Source: Alphaproteobacteria bacterium
GTDB taxonomy: Bacteria; Pseudomonadota; Alphaproteobacteria; UBA828
DNA: 64,000 bases
Assembly (NCBI GenBank): GCA_022826665.1
Contig: JAJDUK010000051.1
Coordinates: forward strand, 30,429 to 94,428
Direction of reading: 5' to 3'
The position numbers and the translations under genes are program-made. Positions 51,826-60,544 of this stretch are shown here, in pieces (the first letter of the stretch is position 1; every line of letters starts with the position of its first letter). The notes under the pieces were generated by a model that searched no databases, was not told the origin of the DNA, and saw only the letters and a list, made by a program, of their open reading frames with translations.

Positions 51826-52707
51826 GTGGACTGGCTCGACTTCTTTCAGTCGATCACCGACGGCCTGCTGTTCGGTTCCATCTACGCGCTTATCGGCATC
51901 GGCTTCACCCTGATTTTCGGGGTGATGCACAAGATCAATCTGGCCTATGGCGCAGCTTCGATCGCCGGCGCCTATGTCAGCATCGCCGTGGCCGCCTACG
52001 TGCCGCTGCCGGCGCTGGTCACCTTCCTCATCGCTGCGATCGCCTCGGGCGGAATCGCGTTCCTGATCTACCTCGCCAACTTCCGCTTCATTCCGCTCGC
52101 AAGCCCGCTGGCGACGCTGATGGCGACCGTCGGCATGCTGATCCTGATCGACGAGATCGTGGTCCACGCGACCGACGGAATGCCCCAGCCTTACCCGGCG
52201 CTGTTTGCGGACATCTATATCGAGTGGGGCGATTTCGGCCTGCGCGGCGATCTGATCTTCATCTTCGTGCTCTCGCTGATCGCCATGGTCGTGCTCATGT
52301 TCATGCTCTACCGCACGCGCCTCGGCATCGCGACCCGCGCGGTGGCGCAACAGCCGGTCGCAGCCCAGCTCGCCGGCATCAGCCTGGACCGCACGAACGC
52401 GCTCACCTTCGTCATCACCGGCCTGCTGGGCGGACTCGCGGGCGCCATGATCGGCGCCTCGGTCGGCGTGCTCTCGCCCCTGCTGGTCGTGCCGATCACG
52501 GTCAAGGGGCTCATCGTCTGCGTCATCGGCGGCCTGGGCAGCATCCCGGGTGCGATCATTGCCGGCCTTGCGGTCGGCGCCTTCGAGAACTTCTTCCTGG
52601 CTTTCAGAGGGGTCACCGAACGGGACATGTACGTAATGCTGCTGCTGTTCGTGTTCCTGGTGTTCCGGCCCGGCGGCATCTTCTCGCGCTCGGTGGCGCG
52701 CGACTGA
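51826..52707 (+). CDS. livH: Branched-chain amino-acid ABC permease, LivH-type (set 1)
   Basis: A 293-residue permease. It begins LDFFQSITDGLLFGSIYALIGIGFTLIFGVMHKINLAYG, the standard LivH N-terminus, and ends with LFVFLVFRPGGIFS. About eight hydrophobic segments. GTG 51826 is chosen because a GGGGGA ribosome site precedes it. A TTG five codons upstream would lie inside that site. It pairs with the LivM-type permease encoded next. Confidence 0.92.
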   Translation: MDWLDFFQSITDGLLFGSIYALIGIGFTLIFGVMHKINLAYGAASIAGAYVSIAVAAYVPLPALVTFLIAAIASGGIAFLIYLANFRFIPLASPLATLMATVGMLILIDEIVVHATDGMPQPYPALFADIYIEWGDFGLRGDLIFIFVLSLIAMVVLMFMLYRTRLGIATRAVAQQPVAAQLAGISLDRTNALTFVITGLLGGLAGAMIGASVGVLSPLLVVPITVKGLIVCVIGGLGSIPGAIIAGLAVGAFENFFLAFRGVTERDMYVMLLLFVFLVFRPGGIFSRSVARD

Positions 52708-52722
52708 GCGGGGGAGAAGGCG

Positions 52723-53625
52723 ATGGACTTCTTCTTCGGGCTCCTCCAGATCATCGGCGTCCACACGCTTCTCGGGCTCTCCGCCTACGTCGTTCTGCAG
52801 ACCGGCCAGGTCACGTTGGCGCAGGCGGGGTTCTTCTCCATCGGCGCCTATGTCTCGGCGATGCTCACGGTGCTGGCGGGCTGGCACATCATTCCGGCGC
52901 TTCTGGTCTCAGCCACGCTTGCCGGCATCGTGGCCGGCATCGTCGGATTTCCTGCGCTCAGGATCAAAGGCCTGATGCTGGTGGTCGCGACGATCGCCTT
53001 CGGCGAATTCATCCGGCTCTTCTGGTTCAATTTCGACTACCAAATCGAGAAGAAGGGCATCGTCGTCGGGCCGCAGGGCGGCGAAGGGTTCAAGCAGATC
53101 CGCTTCTTCCCCGAGAACGGCTGGTCCACCCTGGATGTCGCGATCTTCATCTGGGTGATCGTCGCGCTCGTCATGCTGGCGCTGTGGTGGACGGACCGCT
53201 CACGCGCCGGCACCGTGCTCAGGGCGGTGGGTGAGGATGAGCTAGCGGCGCAGAGCGTCGGTATCAACCTGACGGCGGTGAAGGTCGGCGCCTTTGCCGC
53301 AGGCGGCTTCATCGCCGGCATCGGCGGCGCGATCTACGCCCACTACACGACGCACATCGAGCACCTCAATTTCGGCGTCATGCTGGCGACCTTCGCCATC
53401 GCCTATCCGATCCTGGGCGGGCTCCGCAATGTCTTCGGCACCCTCGTGGCGGTGATCTTCATCCAGGGATTTCTCGTCGAGGGCCTGCGCTTCATGGGCG
53501 ATTGGCGAAACCTGCTGTTCGGGGCGCTGATCGTGCTCGCCATGAACATCCAGCCGCGCGGGCTGATCGACGAGCGCTCCGTGAAGCTCGTCCGCGGGCT
53601 GTTCACCCGCGACACCCGCAACTAG
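52723..53625 (+). CDS. livM: Branched-chain amino-acid ABC permease, LivM-type (set 1)
   Basis: A 300-residue permease with TLLGLSAYVVLQTGQVTLAQAGFFSIGAY, PALRIKGLMLVVATIAFGEF and IGGAIYAHYTTHIEHLNFGVMLATF, the LivM hallmark segments, and the C-terminal PRGLIDE motif. The gene is spaced 15 bases from livH and 4 bases from the ATPase gene. It is the second half of the first permease channel. Confidence 0.93.
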   Translation: MDFFFGLLQIIGVHTLLGLSAYVVLQTGQVTLAQAGFFSIGAYVSAMLTVLAGWHIIPALLVSATLAGIVAGIVGFPALRIKGLMLVVATIAFGEFIRLFWFNFDYQIEKKGIVVGPQGGEGFKQIRFFPENGWSTLDVAIFIWVIVALVMLALWWTDRSRAGTVLRAVGEDELAAQSVGINLTAVKVGAFAAGGFIAGIGGAIYAHYTTHIEHLNFGVMLATFAIAYPILGGLRNVFGTLVAVIFIQGFLVEGLRFMGDWRNLLFGALIVLAMNIQPRGLIDERSVKLVRGLFTRDTRN

Positions 53626-53629
53626 CGCG

Positions 53630-54397
53630 ATGCCGATATTGGAGCTCACAACCCTCACCAAGCACTTCGGCGGAGTCCACGCCGTGGACGAGCTCGACCT
53701 CGCGGTGGAAGAGGGCGAAATCTTCGGCCTGATCGGCCCCAACGGCTCGGGCAAGAGCACCACTGTCAACCTGATCTGCGGCGTCGTGTCGGTCACCGCC
53801 GGACGGGTCGCCTTCGAGGGGCGCGATATCACCGGCTCCGCACCGCACCGGGTGCTGGCGGCGGGCGTCGCGCGCACCTTCCAGAACATCCGCCTGTTCG
53901 GCCACCTCACGGTCTGGCAGAACCTGTGGGTGGCGCAGAATTCCGTCGAGGACCGGCGCAGCGAGAATTTCGCGAAGCGATGGTTCTTCGGCTCCGGCGC
54001 CACCCGCGATGCGGTGGACCAGCAGCTCGAATTCGCCGGGCTGGCCGGCAAGCGGAACGAGCTCGCCGCCAACCTGGCCTTCGGTGAGCAGCGCCGGCTC
54101 GAACTGGCCCGCGCGCTCGCCACCAAGCCCCGGCTCCTGCTGCTCGACGAGCCCGCCGCCGGCATGAACCTGGAGGAGGTGCACGCGCTCGACGGGCGCT
54201 TGCGGGCGCTTCAGCAGGCGGGCATGACGATCGTGCTGGTCGAGCACGTCATGGAGCTGGTCATGGGCGTGACCGACCGCATCGCGGTGCTCAACTTCGG
54301 GCGCAAGATTGCGGAAGGCCTGCCGGCCGCGATCCAGGAGGACCCGGCGGTACAGCAAGCCTACCTCGGCGGCGGCGTGGAGACGGCGCATGCTTGA
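53630..54397 (+). CDS. livG: Branched-chain amino-acid ABC ATPase, LivG-type (set 1)
   Basis: A 255-residue ATPase. Walker A is GPNGSGKST (residues 37-45), then VARTFQNIRLFGHLTVWQNL, a signature-region LAFGEQRRLELARAL, and Walker B LLLLDEPAAGMNLEE. The C-terminal part is typical of LivG (GRKIAEGLP). It overlaps the LivF gene by 8 bases. Confidence 0.94.
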   Translation: MPILELTTLTKHFGGVHAVDELDLAVEEGEIFGLIGPNGSGKSTTVNLICGVVSVTAGRVAFEGRDITGSAPHRVLAAGVARTFQNIRLFGHLTVWQNLWVAQNSVEDRRSENFAKRWFFGSGATRDAVDQQLEFAGLAGKRNELAANLAFGEQRRLELARALATKPRLLLLDEPAAGMNLEEVHALDGRLRALQQAGMTIVLVEHVMELVMGVTDRIAVLNFGRKIAEGLPAAIQEDPAVQQAYLGGGVETAHA

Positions 54398-55166
54398 GAT
54401 CGACGGCATCGCGGCCGCCTACGGCAACATCGAAGCCCTGCGCGGCGTCGACCTCTTGGTCGAGGAGGGCGGGATTACCTGCCTGCTGGGCCCGAACGGC
54501 GCCGGCAAGACCACGCTGATGATGACCATCGCCGGCATTCTGAAGCCGAGACGCGGCACCATCAGCTTCCTCGACCGGAACATTACCGGCATGACGCCGA
54601 GCGGGGTCGTACGCCGGGGAATCGCGCTGGTGCCGGAGAACCGGCTCGTCTTCCCCGACATGAACGTGCACGAGAACCTTGTCGCCGGCGCTTATCTCAG
54701 GCTCGGCAAGCGCAAGTCGCAGGTGCAGCAGGACATCGACCACGTATTCGAGCGTTTTCCCAGGTTGCAGGAGCGCTCGAAGCAGATGGCGGGCACACTC
54801 TCCGGTGGCGAGCAGCAGATGCTGGCCGTTGCGCGTGCCCTGATGGCGCGGCCGAAGCTCCTGATGATGGACGAGCCGTCGCTCGGCCTCGCGCCTCTCG
54901 TCGTCGAGGAGATTTTCCGGATCATCAGTGATCTCAACGCGGACGGCACCACGATCTTCCTGGTCGAGCAGAATGCGCACATGGCGCTGCAGGTGGCCGA
55001 TCACTTCTTCTTGCTGGAACAGGGGCAGGTGACATTCAGCGGCAAGCCCGGCCAGCTCTCCGAGCACGAGGTGATCCAGCGCGCCTACCTGGGAAAGGGC
55101 CCGCAGCGCAATCAACCTGCAGCGGATCAGGGCCGGCCTGACAGGACGACGCTCCCGAGCGGTTGA
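54390..55166 (+). CDS. livF: Branched-chain amino-acid ABC ATPase, LivF-type (set 1)
   Basis: A 258-residue ATPase starting MLEIDGIAAAYGNIEALRGV. Walker A is GPNGAGKTT, the signature LSGGEQQMLAVARAL, and Walker B LLMMDEPSLGLAP. It ends with the LivF-type LEQGQVTFSGKPGQL segment plus a short charged tail. The ATG lies 8 bases inside livG. It heterodimerises with LivG. Confidence 0.94.
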   Translation: MLEIDGIAAAYGNIEALRGVDLLVEEGGITCLLGPNGAGKTTLMMTIAGILKPRRGTISFLDRNITGMTPSGVVRRGIALVPENRLVFPDMNVHENLVAGAYLRLGKRKSQVQQDIDHVFERFPRLQERSKQMAGTLSGGEQQMLAVARALMARPKLLMMDEPSLGLAPLVVEEIFRIISDLNADGTTIFLVEQNAHMALQVADHFFLLEQGQVTFSGKPGQLSEHEVIQRAYLGKGPQRNQPAADQGRPDRTTLPSG

Positions 55167-55208
55167 GGTCGATGGCCGACCCTCCGACAGCGACGCGGGA
55201 ACAGGTCG

Positions 55209-56108
55209 GTGGTTGATTTCATCCAGAACTGCCTCGACGGCATCATGCTGGGCTCGTCCTATGCGCTGCTCGCCATAGGGTTCACCCTGATTTTCGGCGT
55301 CATGCGCCGGCTCAACCTCTCCTACGGGCCGTCGATCATGGTCGGCGCGTTCGTCGGCACGCTGGTCTATCTCGAATTCAAGGCCAATGCCGTGGCGATC
55401 GCCGCGGCCACCGTGGTCGGCGCGGTGATTGTCGGAATCTATGTCGAGCGCCTGTGCTTTCGGGCCATTCGCAGGGGCGCGGCGGTGGCATCAATGGTCT
55501 CGAGCTTCGTCATATGGATGCAGCTCGAAGAGATCGTGACCGTGGTGTTCCCCGATCGGACCTACTTCTTCCCGCCCATGGTCACGGCCGATCCGATCGA
55601 CCTGGGCCCGTTCTTCTTCAAGGTGGAGAACATCGTGATGTTCGCCGTTGCGGCGGTCATGACCGTGCTGCTCCACTGGCTGCTGCAGTACACGCGATTT
55701 GGCCTGGCGCTCCGCGCCGTCTCCGAGAACCCGCGCGCGGCGCTCTTCATGGGCATCAACGTCGGCGCGGTCATGTTCCTGGCCTTCGTCATCGCGTCCG
55801 CCTTCGGCGGCGTCGCCGCCTATCTCATCGTCAGCGCCGACGGCCAGATCACGCCGCTCTTCGGGCTCTGGGCGACGTTCAAGGGTCTGATCGCCATGAT
55901 GCTGGGTGGCATGGGCTCGATCCCCGGCGCCATCCTCGGCGGGCTGCTGCTCGGCGTCGTCGAAGCCCAGAGTATCTGGTATCTCGGCACCGAGTACCGC
56001 GACCTCTCCGCCTACTTCCTGCTCTTCCTGTTCCTGGTCTTCCGGCCCGGCGGACTCATGGGCCAGCTTGCCGTCGAGCGCGAACTGGCGGCGACGCGGC
56101 GCGTCTGA
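55209..56108 (+). CDS. livH: Branched-chain amino-acid ABC permease, LivH-type (set 2)
   Basis: A 299-residue permease beginning VDFIQNCLDGIMLGSSYALLAIGFTLIFGVMRRLNLSYG and ending LFLFLVFRPGGLMGQ. It is clearly the same family as set 1 but divergent. It starts at GTG 55209, 42 bases after the set-1 LivF gene. No binding-protein gene precedes it, so it must share the LivK-like protein of set 1 or one encoded elsewhere. Confidence 0.92.
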   Translation: MVDFIQNCLDGIMLGSSYALLAIGFTLIFGVMRRLNLSYGPSIMVGAFVGTLVYLEFKANAVAIAAATVVGAVIVGIYVERLCFRAIRRGAAVASMVSSFVIWMQLEEIVTVVFPDRTYFFPPMVTADPIDLGPFFFKVENIVMFAVAAVMTVLLHWLLQYTRFGLALRAVSENPRAALFMGINVGAVMFLAFVIASAFGGVAAYLIVSADGQITPLFGLWATFKGLIAMMLGGMGSIPGAILGGLLLGVVEAQSIWYLGTEYRDLSAYFLLFLFLVFRPGGLMGQLAVERELAATRRV

Positions 56109-56111
56109 ACG

Positions 56112-57023
56112 ATGGACGACATCTATCTCATCACGATCCTCTCCAACATCGGCATGATCTCGTTCATCGCGCTCTCGGCCTATCTATTGCTCGTGGTCGG
56201 CGAGATTTCGTTCGGCCAGCAGGCCTTCTTCGCTGTCAGCGCCTACGGCTCCGGCATCGCGACCGCGATGTGGGGCTGGCCGATCTGGCTCGGCCTGCTG
56301 TGGGGCGCGCTGGTGGCCGGGGCGGCGGCGCTGGTGGTGGCGATCCCGACGGTGCGGCTCAGGGGGCTCTACTTCTCGGTGGCAACGCTCGCCTTCGCCG
56401 AGATGGTGCGGCTGATCTTCGAGATCTTCACCTACCAGGTGGAGATCGACGGCGAGCTGGTCGGCCCCGACGGCTCCGACGGCTTTCGTGACATTCGCGC
56501 CATTTACGACAGCAACGTCTCGGCCTTCGAGTACATGCTGATCATCTACGGGCTGCTGGCGGTGGTGCTGATCGGCTTTCTCATCCTCGAGCGCTCGCGC
56601 CTCGGCGCCATCTTCCGGATGATCGGCGAGGACCCGATGCTGACCGAGATGCAGGGGCTCAACGTCACCAAGTACAAGATCCTTGCGGTCGTCATGGCCG
56701 GCATCGTCGCAGGCATCGGCGGCGCCCTCTACGCGCACCTCGCGACCTATGTCGAGCCCAAGATCTTCAACGTGATGCTGGGGGTTCACGCGCTGGCTTA
56801 CGGCCTGATCGGCGGGCTGGGCACGGCGTTCGGGCCGTTGATCGGCGTCGCCATCGATATCGGCCTGCTGGAATCGATCCGCGCGATCTCCGGCTACCGC
56901 ATGATCGTCTTCGGCGGCCTGGTCGCCGTGCTGCTTATCGTGCGCCCGCGCGGTCTGCTGGACGAAGCCGCCATGCACTGGCTGCGCGGGCGCTGGCGAG
57001 GGTTGATCCGTGCTGAGAATTGA
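56112..57023 (+). CDS. livM: Branched-chain amino-acid ABC permease, LivM-type (set 2)
   Basis: A 303-residue permease with GMISFIALSAYLLLVVGEISFGQQAFFAVSAY, PTVRLRGLYFSVATLAFAEM and IGGALYAHLATYVEPKIFN, the LivM hallmarks, and the C-terminal PRGLLDEA motif. Spacing to the previous gene is 3 bases. The next ATPase gene overlaps its end by 14 bases. Confidence 0.93.
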   Translation: MDDIYLITILSNIGMISFIALSAYLLLVVGEISFGQQAFFAVSAYGSGIATAMWGWPIWLGLLWGALVAGAAALVVAIPTVRLRGLYFSVATLAFAEMVRLIFEIFTYQVEIDGELVGPDGSDGFRDIRAIYDSNVSAFEYMLIIYGLLAVVLIGFLILERSRLGAIFRMIGEDPMLTEMQGLNVTKYKILAVVMAGIVAGIGGALYAHLATYVEPKIFNVMLGVHALAYGLIGGLGTAFGPLIGVAIDIGLLESIRAISGYRMIVFGGLVAVLLIVRPRGLLDEAAMHWLRGRWRGLIRAEN

Positions 57024-57765
57024 GGGCCTGCGCCGGTCCTTCGGGGGCGTCGCCGCCCTGGAAGAGCTCGATCTCGCGGTCGCGGACGGCGAGGTGATGG
57101 GCCTCATCGGCCCAAACGGCTCCGGCAAGACGACGCTGTTCAACGTGATCACCGGCGTTCACCAGGCCGATACCGGCCGCGTCCTCCTGCGCGAGGAGGA
57201 GATCACCAGGAGCACGCCGGCCCGGATCGTTCGCCAGGGTATCGCGCGAACCTTCCAGAACCTTCGCATCTTCCAGCGTATGAGCGTGCGCGAGAACGTC
57301 TGGGTGGCGCAGCACAGCCTGCCCGGTGTCGGGCCGATGGCGCTGATGTCGAACCGGTCCGCGGCCGAGCGGGCGCGGAAGGCGGAGGTCGATCGCTTGC
57401 TCGACGCGGTGGGCCTCGCGGATCGGCGGAACGTGCTGGCCGGCAGCCTGCCGCTCCCCGATCAGCGCCGGCTCGAGCTCGCCCGCGCGCTCGTGCGCTC
57501 TCCGGCGCTACTGCTGCTCGACGAGCCGGCGGGCGGCATGACCCCGGCCGAGACCGCGGAGATGGCGGCTCTCATCCGCGACTTCGCGGTGCCCGGTCGT
57601 ACCTGCATCGTCATCGAGCACAAGCTCGACCTGATCTCGACGCTCTGCCAGCGTCTCTGCGTTCTCAATTTCGGCCGCAAGATCGCGGACGGCGAGCCGG
57701 GCCGGGTCCTGGAGCACCCCGAGGTGCTCGAGGCCTATCTCGGGCGGGACGCAGTGAATGCTTGA
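57010..57765 (+). CDS. livG: Branched-chain amino-acid ABC ATPase, LivG-type (set 2)
   Basis: A 251-residue ATPase. Walker A GPNGSGKTT, then IARTFQNLRIFQRMSVRENVWVAQHS, a signature region LPLPDQRRLELARAL in which the usual LSxGQ has drifted, and Walker B LLLLDEPAGGMTPAE. GTG start, overlapping livM by 14 bases and the next ATPase gene by 8. Confidence 0.92.
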   Translation: MLRIEGLRRSFGGVAALEELDLAVADGEVMGLIGPNGSGKTTLFNVITGVHQADTGRVLLREEEITRSTPARIVRQGIARTFQNLRIFQRMSVRENVWVAQHSLPGVGPMALMSNRSAAERARKAEVDRLLDAVGLADRRNVLAGSLPLPDQRRLELARALVRSPALLLLDEPAGGMTPAETAEMAALIRDFAVPGRTCIVIEHKLDLISTLCQRLCVLNFGRKIADGEPGRVLEHPEVLEAYLGRDAVNA

Positions 57766-58474
57766 AATCCGCGACCTGCACCTGAGCTACGGCAAGGTGC
57801 GCGCCGTCCAGGGCGTTTCGCTGGAGGTCGCGGAAGGCGAGATCGTCGCCCTGATCGGCGCCAACGGCGCCGGCAAGAGCTCGACGATGCATGCAGTGTG
57901 TGGCATCGAGCGGCCGTCCGGCGGGCATATTCGCTTCCTCGGCCAGGCGATCACCCGCATGCCGCCGCACCGGATCATGCGCCGCGGCATCGTGCAGGTG
58001 CCGGAGGGTCGTCTGATCTTCGGCGGGCTGACCGTCGCGCAGAACCTGCGGCTGGGGGCCCATAACGTGGCAGGCCGCGCCAAGACCGAGGCGGACATCG
58101 AGCGCGTGCTGGAGTCCTTCCCCATGCTGCGGGATCGGCTCGACGAGCCGGGCGCGGCGCTCAGCGGTGGCCAGGCCCAGATGCTGGCGCTGGCCCGCGG
58201 GCTGATGGCGCGCCCGAAGCTCCTGATACTCGACGAGCCCTCCCTCGGCCTCGCCCCGATCGCCGCGCTGGACGTCTTCGCCCTGATCCCCCGGCTCAGG
58301 GACGCAGGCGTCACGATCCTGCTGGTGGAACAGAACGTGCGCCAGGCCTTGGCAATCGCGGACCGGGGCTACGTGCTGGAAAGCGGGCGTATCATACTGG
58401 ACGGCAACGCAGCCGAGCTCGCCGAACACGAGCTGCTGGTCAGCGCCTATCTGGGTCTAACGAGGGGAGAATGA
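57758..58474 (+). CDS. livF: Branched-chain amino-acid ABC ATPase, LivF-type (set 2)
   Basis: A 238-residue ATPase starting MLEIRDLHLSYGKVRAVQGV. Walker A GANGAGKSS, signature LSGGQAQMLALARGL, Walker B LLILDEPSLGLAP. It overlaps the previous ATPase gene and is followed 3 bases later by the YtkA-like gene, so all nine genes from 50530 to 58948 probably form one long operon. Confidence 0.93.
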   Translation: MLEIRDLHLSYGKVRAVQGVSLEVAEGEIVALIGANGAGKSSTMHAVCGIERPSGGHIRFLGQAITRMPPHRIMRRGIVQVPEGRLIFGGLTVAQNLRLGAHNVAGRAKTEADIERVLESFPMLRDRLDEPGAALSGGQAQMLALARGLMARPKLLILDEPSLGLAPIAALDVFALIPRLRDAGVTILLVEQNVRQALAIADRGYVLESGRIILDGNAAELAEHELLVSAYLGLTRGE

Positions 58475-58477
58475 ACG

Positions 58478-58948
58478 ATGCGTATCTTCATCGCGGGTCT
58501 GACTCTGTCGGCGATGCTGATCGCGGGCGGTGCCGCCCTGGCGGGCGAGCGCGTTGCTGCCGATGTGAGCTGCATGGCGACGGCGGAGAAGCTGACCTAC
58601 GACTGCACGATCATGCTCAAGGGCAAGAAGAGCGGCGAACCCGTGGCGGGCGCCGAGGTCGTGGTCAAGGCCGACATGCCGTCGATGCCGCTGGCGCACA
58701 ACGTGCGGCCCGTGAAGGCTGCGGCAGGCGCGATGCCGGGCCACTACACCGCCACGCTGGAGCTGGAGATGCTGGGCGAGTGGGCGCTCACCCTCGACGT
58801 CAGCGGCCCGACGCGGGACCGCGTGGTCAAGAAGCTGGATTTCGGCCCGGCCTCCGACGAGTCCGGGCACGAGCACGGGGCGATGAAGATGAAGGACCAC
58901 GACAGCGACATGGATCACGACGGGATGAAGATGGAGGAAGCGCAGTAA
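58478..58948 (+). CDS. Exported FixH/YtkA-like protein with His/Met/Asp-rich metal-binding tail
   Basis: A 156-residue protein. An N-terminal Sec signal (MRIFIAGLTLSAMLIAGGAALAG) precedes a small beta-rich domain of FixH/YtkA type: VAGAEVVVKADMPSMPLAHNVRP and AAGAMPGHYTATLELEMLGEWALTLDV. The last ~25 residues are HEHGAMKMKDHDSDMDHDG, rich in His, Met and Asp, as in copper or other metal chaperone tails. Its gene follows the second LivF gene by 3 bases with its own GAGGGGA ribosome site. The role in an amino-acid-import operon is unclear. Metal delivery, or uptake of a metal-bound ligand, are possibilities. Confidence 0.65.
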   Translation: MRIFIAGLTLSAMLIAGGAALAGERVAADVSCMATAEKLTYDCTIMLKGKKSGEPVAGAEVVVKADMPSMPLAHNVRPVKAAAGAMPGHYTATLELEMLGEWALTLDVSGPTRDRVVKKLDFGPASDESGHEHGAMKMKDHDSDMDHDGMKMEEAQ

Positions 58949-59033
58949 TCGGTCGCGTGGGGGACGCGCCGCTCGGAGAGCGGGGCCGACCTCGCGTGCT
59001 ATCGTGCCCGCCTAGAACGAGCGGAGGCAGGGC

Positions 59034-59789
59034 ATGAAGCTTGAGGGCAAGGTCGCGATCGTCACCGGAGGCTCGCGCGGGATCGGCGCCAGCATCGCGC
59101 GCCGACTGGCTGCGGACGGCGCCCAAATCGCGGTGGTCGCACACACCGCGCGCGCGAAGGCGGAGGCCGTGGTGCAGGAGATCGCCGACTCTGGCGGCCG
59201 CGCCGCGCCGTTCCAGGCGGACGTTTCCAAGGTCGCCGACTGCGAGCGGCTGGCGGCAGAAGTGGCCGACGCCTTCGGCACCATCGACATCCTCATCAAC
59301 AACGCCGGCGTCTACCACCCGCTGCCCATGGAGGAGACCACCGAGGAACTCTGGGACGCGCAGATCGACATCAACCTCAAGGGCAGCTTCTTCATGGCCA
59401 AGGCGGTGGCACCGGTGATGAAGGCGAAGGGCGCGGGCAAGATCGTCAACATCACGTCTACGCTCGGCATCGTCGGCTCGAGCGCCGGCGCGGCCTATTG
59501 CGCATCGAAGGGCGGCCAGATGCTGCTGACCAAGGCGCTCGGCCTGGAGCTGGGGCCGCACGGGATCAACGTCAACGCGGTGGGGCCCGGCGCCACGAGA
59601 ACCGACATGAACGCGGCGATCCGCGCCCAGCCCGGCAGGGAAGAGCGAATGGAGGCCATCGCGCCGATGGGCCGCTACTGGATGGAGGCCGACGATGTCT
59701 CGGGCGCCGTGGCCTACCTCGTCTCGTCGGAGGCCGATGCGGTGCACGGCGCCCACCTCATGATCGACCTCGGCTGGACCGCCTGGTAG
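59034..59789 (+). CDS. Short-chain dehydrogenase/reductase (SDR)
   Basis: A 251-residue classical SDR. The cofactor motif TGGSRGIG (residues 11-18), LINNAG (88-92), catalytic S142, Y155 and K159 (ITSTLGIVGSSAGAAYCASKGG), and PGATRTDM after the active site are all present. It oxidises or reduces a carbonyl or alcohol using NAD(P)H. The substrate cannot be told. GGAGG precedes the ATG. It is a separate unit from the Liv operon, 85 bases upstream. Confidence 0.92.
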   Translation: MKLEGKVAIVTGGSRGIGASIARRLAADGAQIAVVAHTARAKAEAVVQEIADSGGRAAPFQADVSKVADCERLAAEVADAFGTIDILINNAGVYHPLPMEETTEELWDAQIDINLKGSFFMAKAVAPVMKAKGAGKIVNITSTLGIVGSSAGAAYCASKGGQMLLTKALGLELGPHGINVNAVGPGATRTDMNAAIRAQPGREERMEAIAPMGRYWMEADDVSGAVAYLVSSEADAVHGAHLMIDLGWTAW

Positions 59790-59821
59790 GCCGCGCGCCG
59801 CCCGGCCGCTAGACGACCACC

Positions 59822-60529
59822 ATGTGCGGACGCTTCACCCAGCGCCTCCCCTGGCGCGAGCTTCAAGAGTTCCTCGACCTCATCGGTACACCCCAGAACC
59901 TGCGGCCGCGCTACAACGTGGCGCCGGGGCAGACCATCGCGACGGTGCGCTTAGGTGACGGCGGCCGTCGCCTCTCCATGCTGCGCTGGGGGCTGATCCC
60001 CGCGTGGGCCAAGGAGCCCAATATCGGCTACAAGCTGATCAACGCGCGCTCCGAGACCGCGCACCAGAAACCCTCGTTCCGCGCCGCCTTCAAGGCGCGC
60101 CGCTGCCTGATCCCGGCCGACGGCTTCTACGAGTGGAAGCGCGAGGGCAAGGCCAAGCAGCCCTACCTGATCGGGATGAAGGACGGCGCTGGCTTCGTCT
60201 TCGCCGGGCTGTGGGAGAGCTGGACCGTGCCGGCGGGCCTCCCGCTCACCGGCTCGCTAGCGGAACTCGCGCCGGGGGCCGTGCTGGAGACCTGCACCAT
60301 CCTCACCACCGAGGCGAACGCGGCGCTCACCCCGATCCACCCCCGCATGCCCGTGATCCTGCCGGCGGAGGCTTACGACCCCTGGCTCACGGGCGAAGCC
60401 GTCCCCCTCGCCCCCTACCCTGCCGCGGCCATGACCGCCCACCCCGTGAGCACGCTGGTCAACAAACCCGCGAACGACGACGAGCGGTGTGTGGAGTGTG
60501 TGGGCGACAAATATATTCCGAGACGATAA
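59822..60529 (+). CDS. yedK: SOS response-associated peptidase-fold protein (YedK/HMCES)
   Basis: A 235-residue SRAP protein. The catalytic Cys follows the initiator Met (MCGRF), and RPRYNVAPGQ, the NARSE loop (LINARSETAHQKPSF), GFYEW and HPRMPVIL complete the active site. After Met removal, Cys2 crosslinks to abasic sites in single-stranded DNA, shielding them. It ends 15 bases from the convergent defence gene on the minus strand. Confidence 0.94.
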   Translation: MCGRFTQRLPWRELQEFLDLIGTPQNLRPRYNVAPGQTIATVRLGDGGRRLSMLRWGLIPAWAKEPNIGYKLINARSETAHQKPSFRAAFKARRCLIPADGFYEWKREGKAKQPYLIGMKDGAGFVFAGLWESWTVPAGLPLTGSLAELAPGAVLETCTILTTEANAALTPIHPRMPVILPAEAYDPWLTGEAVPLAPYPAAAMTAHPVSTLVNKPANDDERCVECVGDKYIPRR

Positions 60530-60544
60530 TCACCAGGATACATT

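Noticed and set aside
50545..52887. Long minus-strand frame opposite livK and livH
   Set aside because: It is the antisense shadow of conserved genes, with repetitive charged composition.
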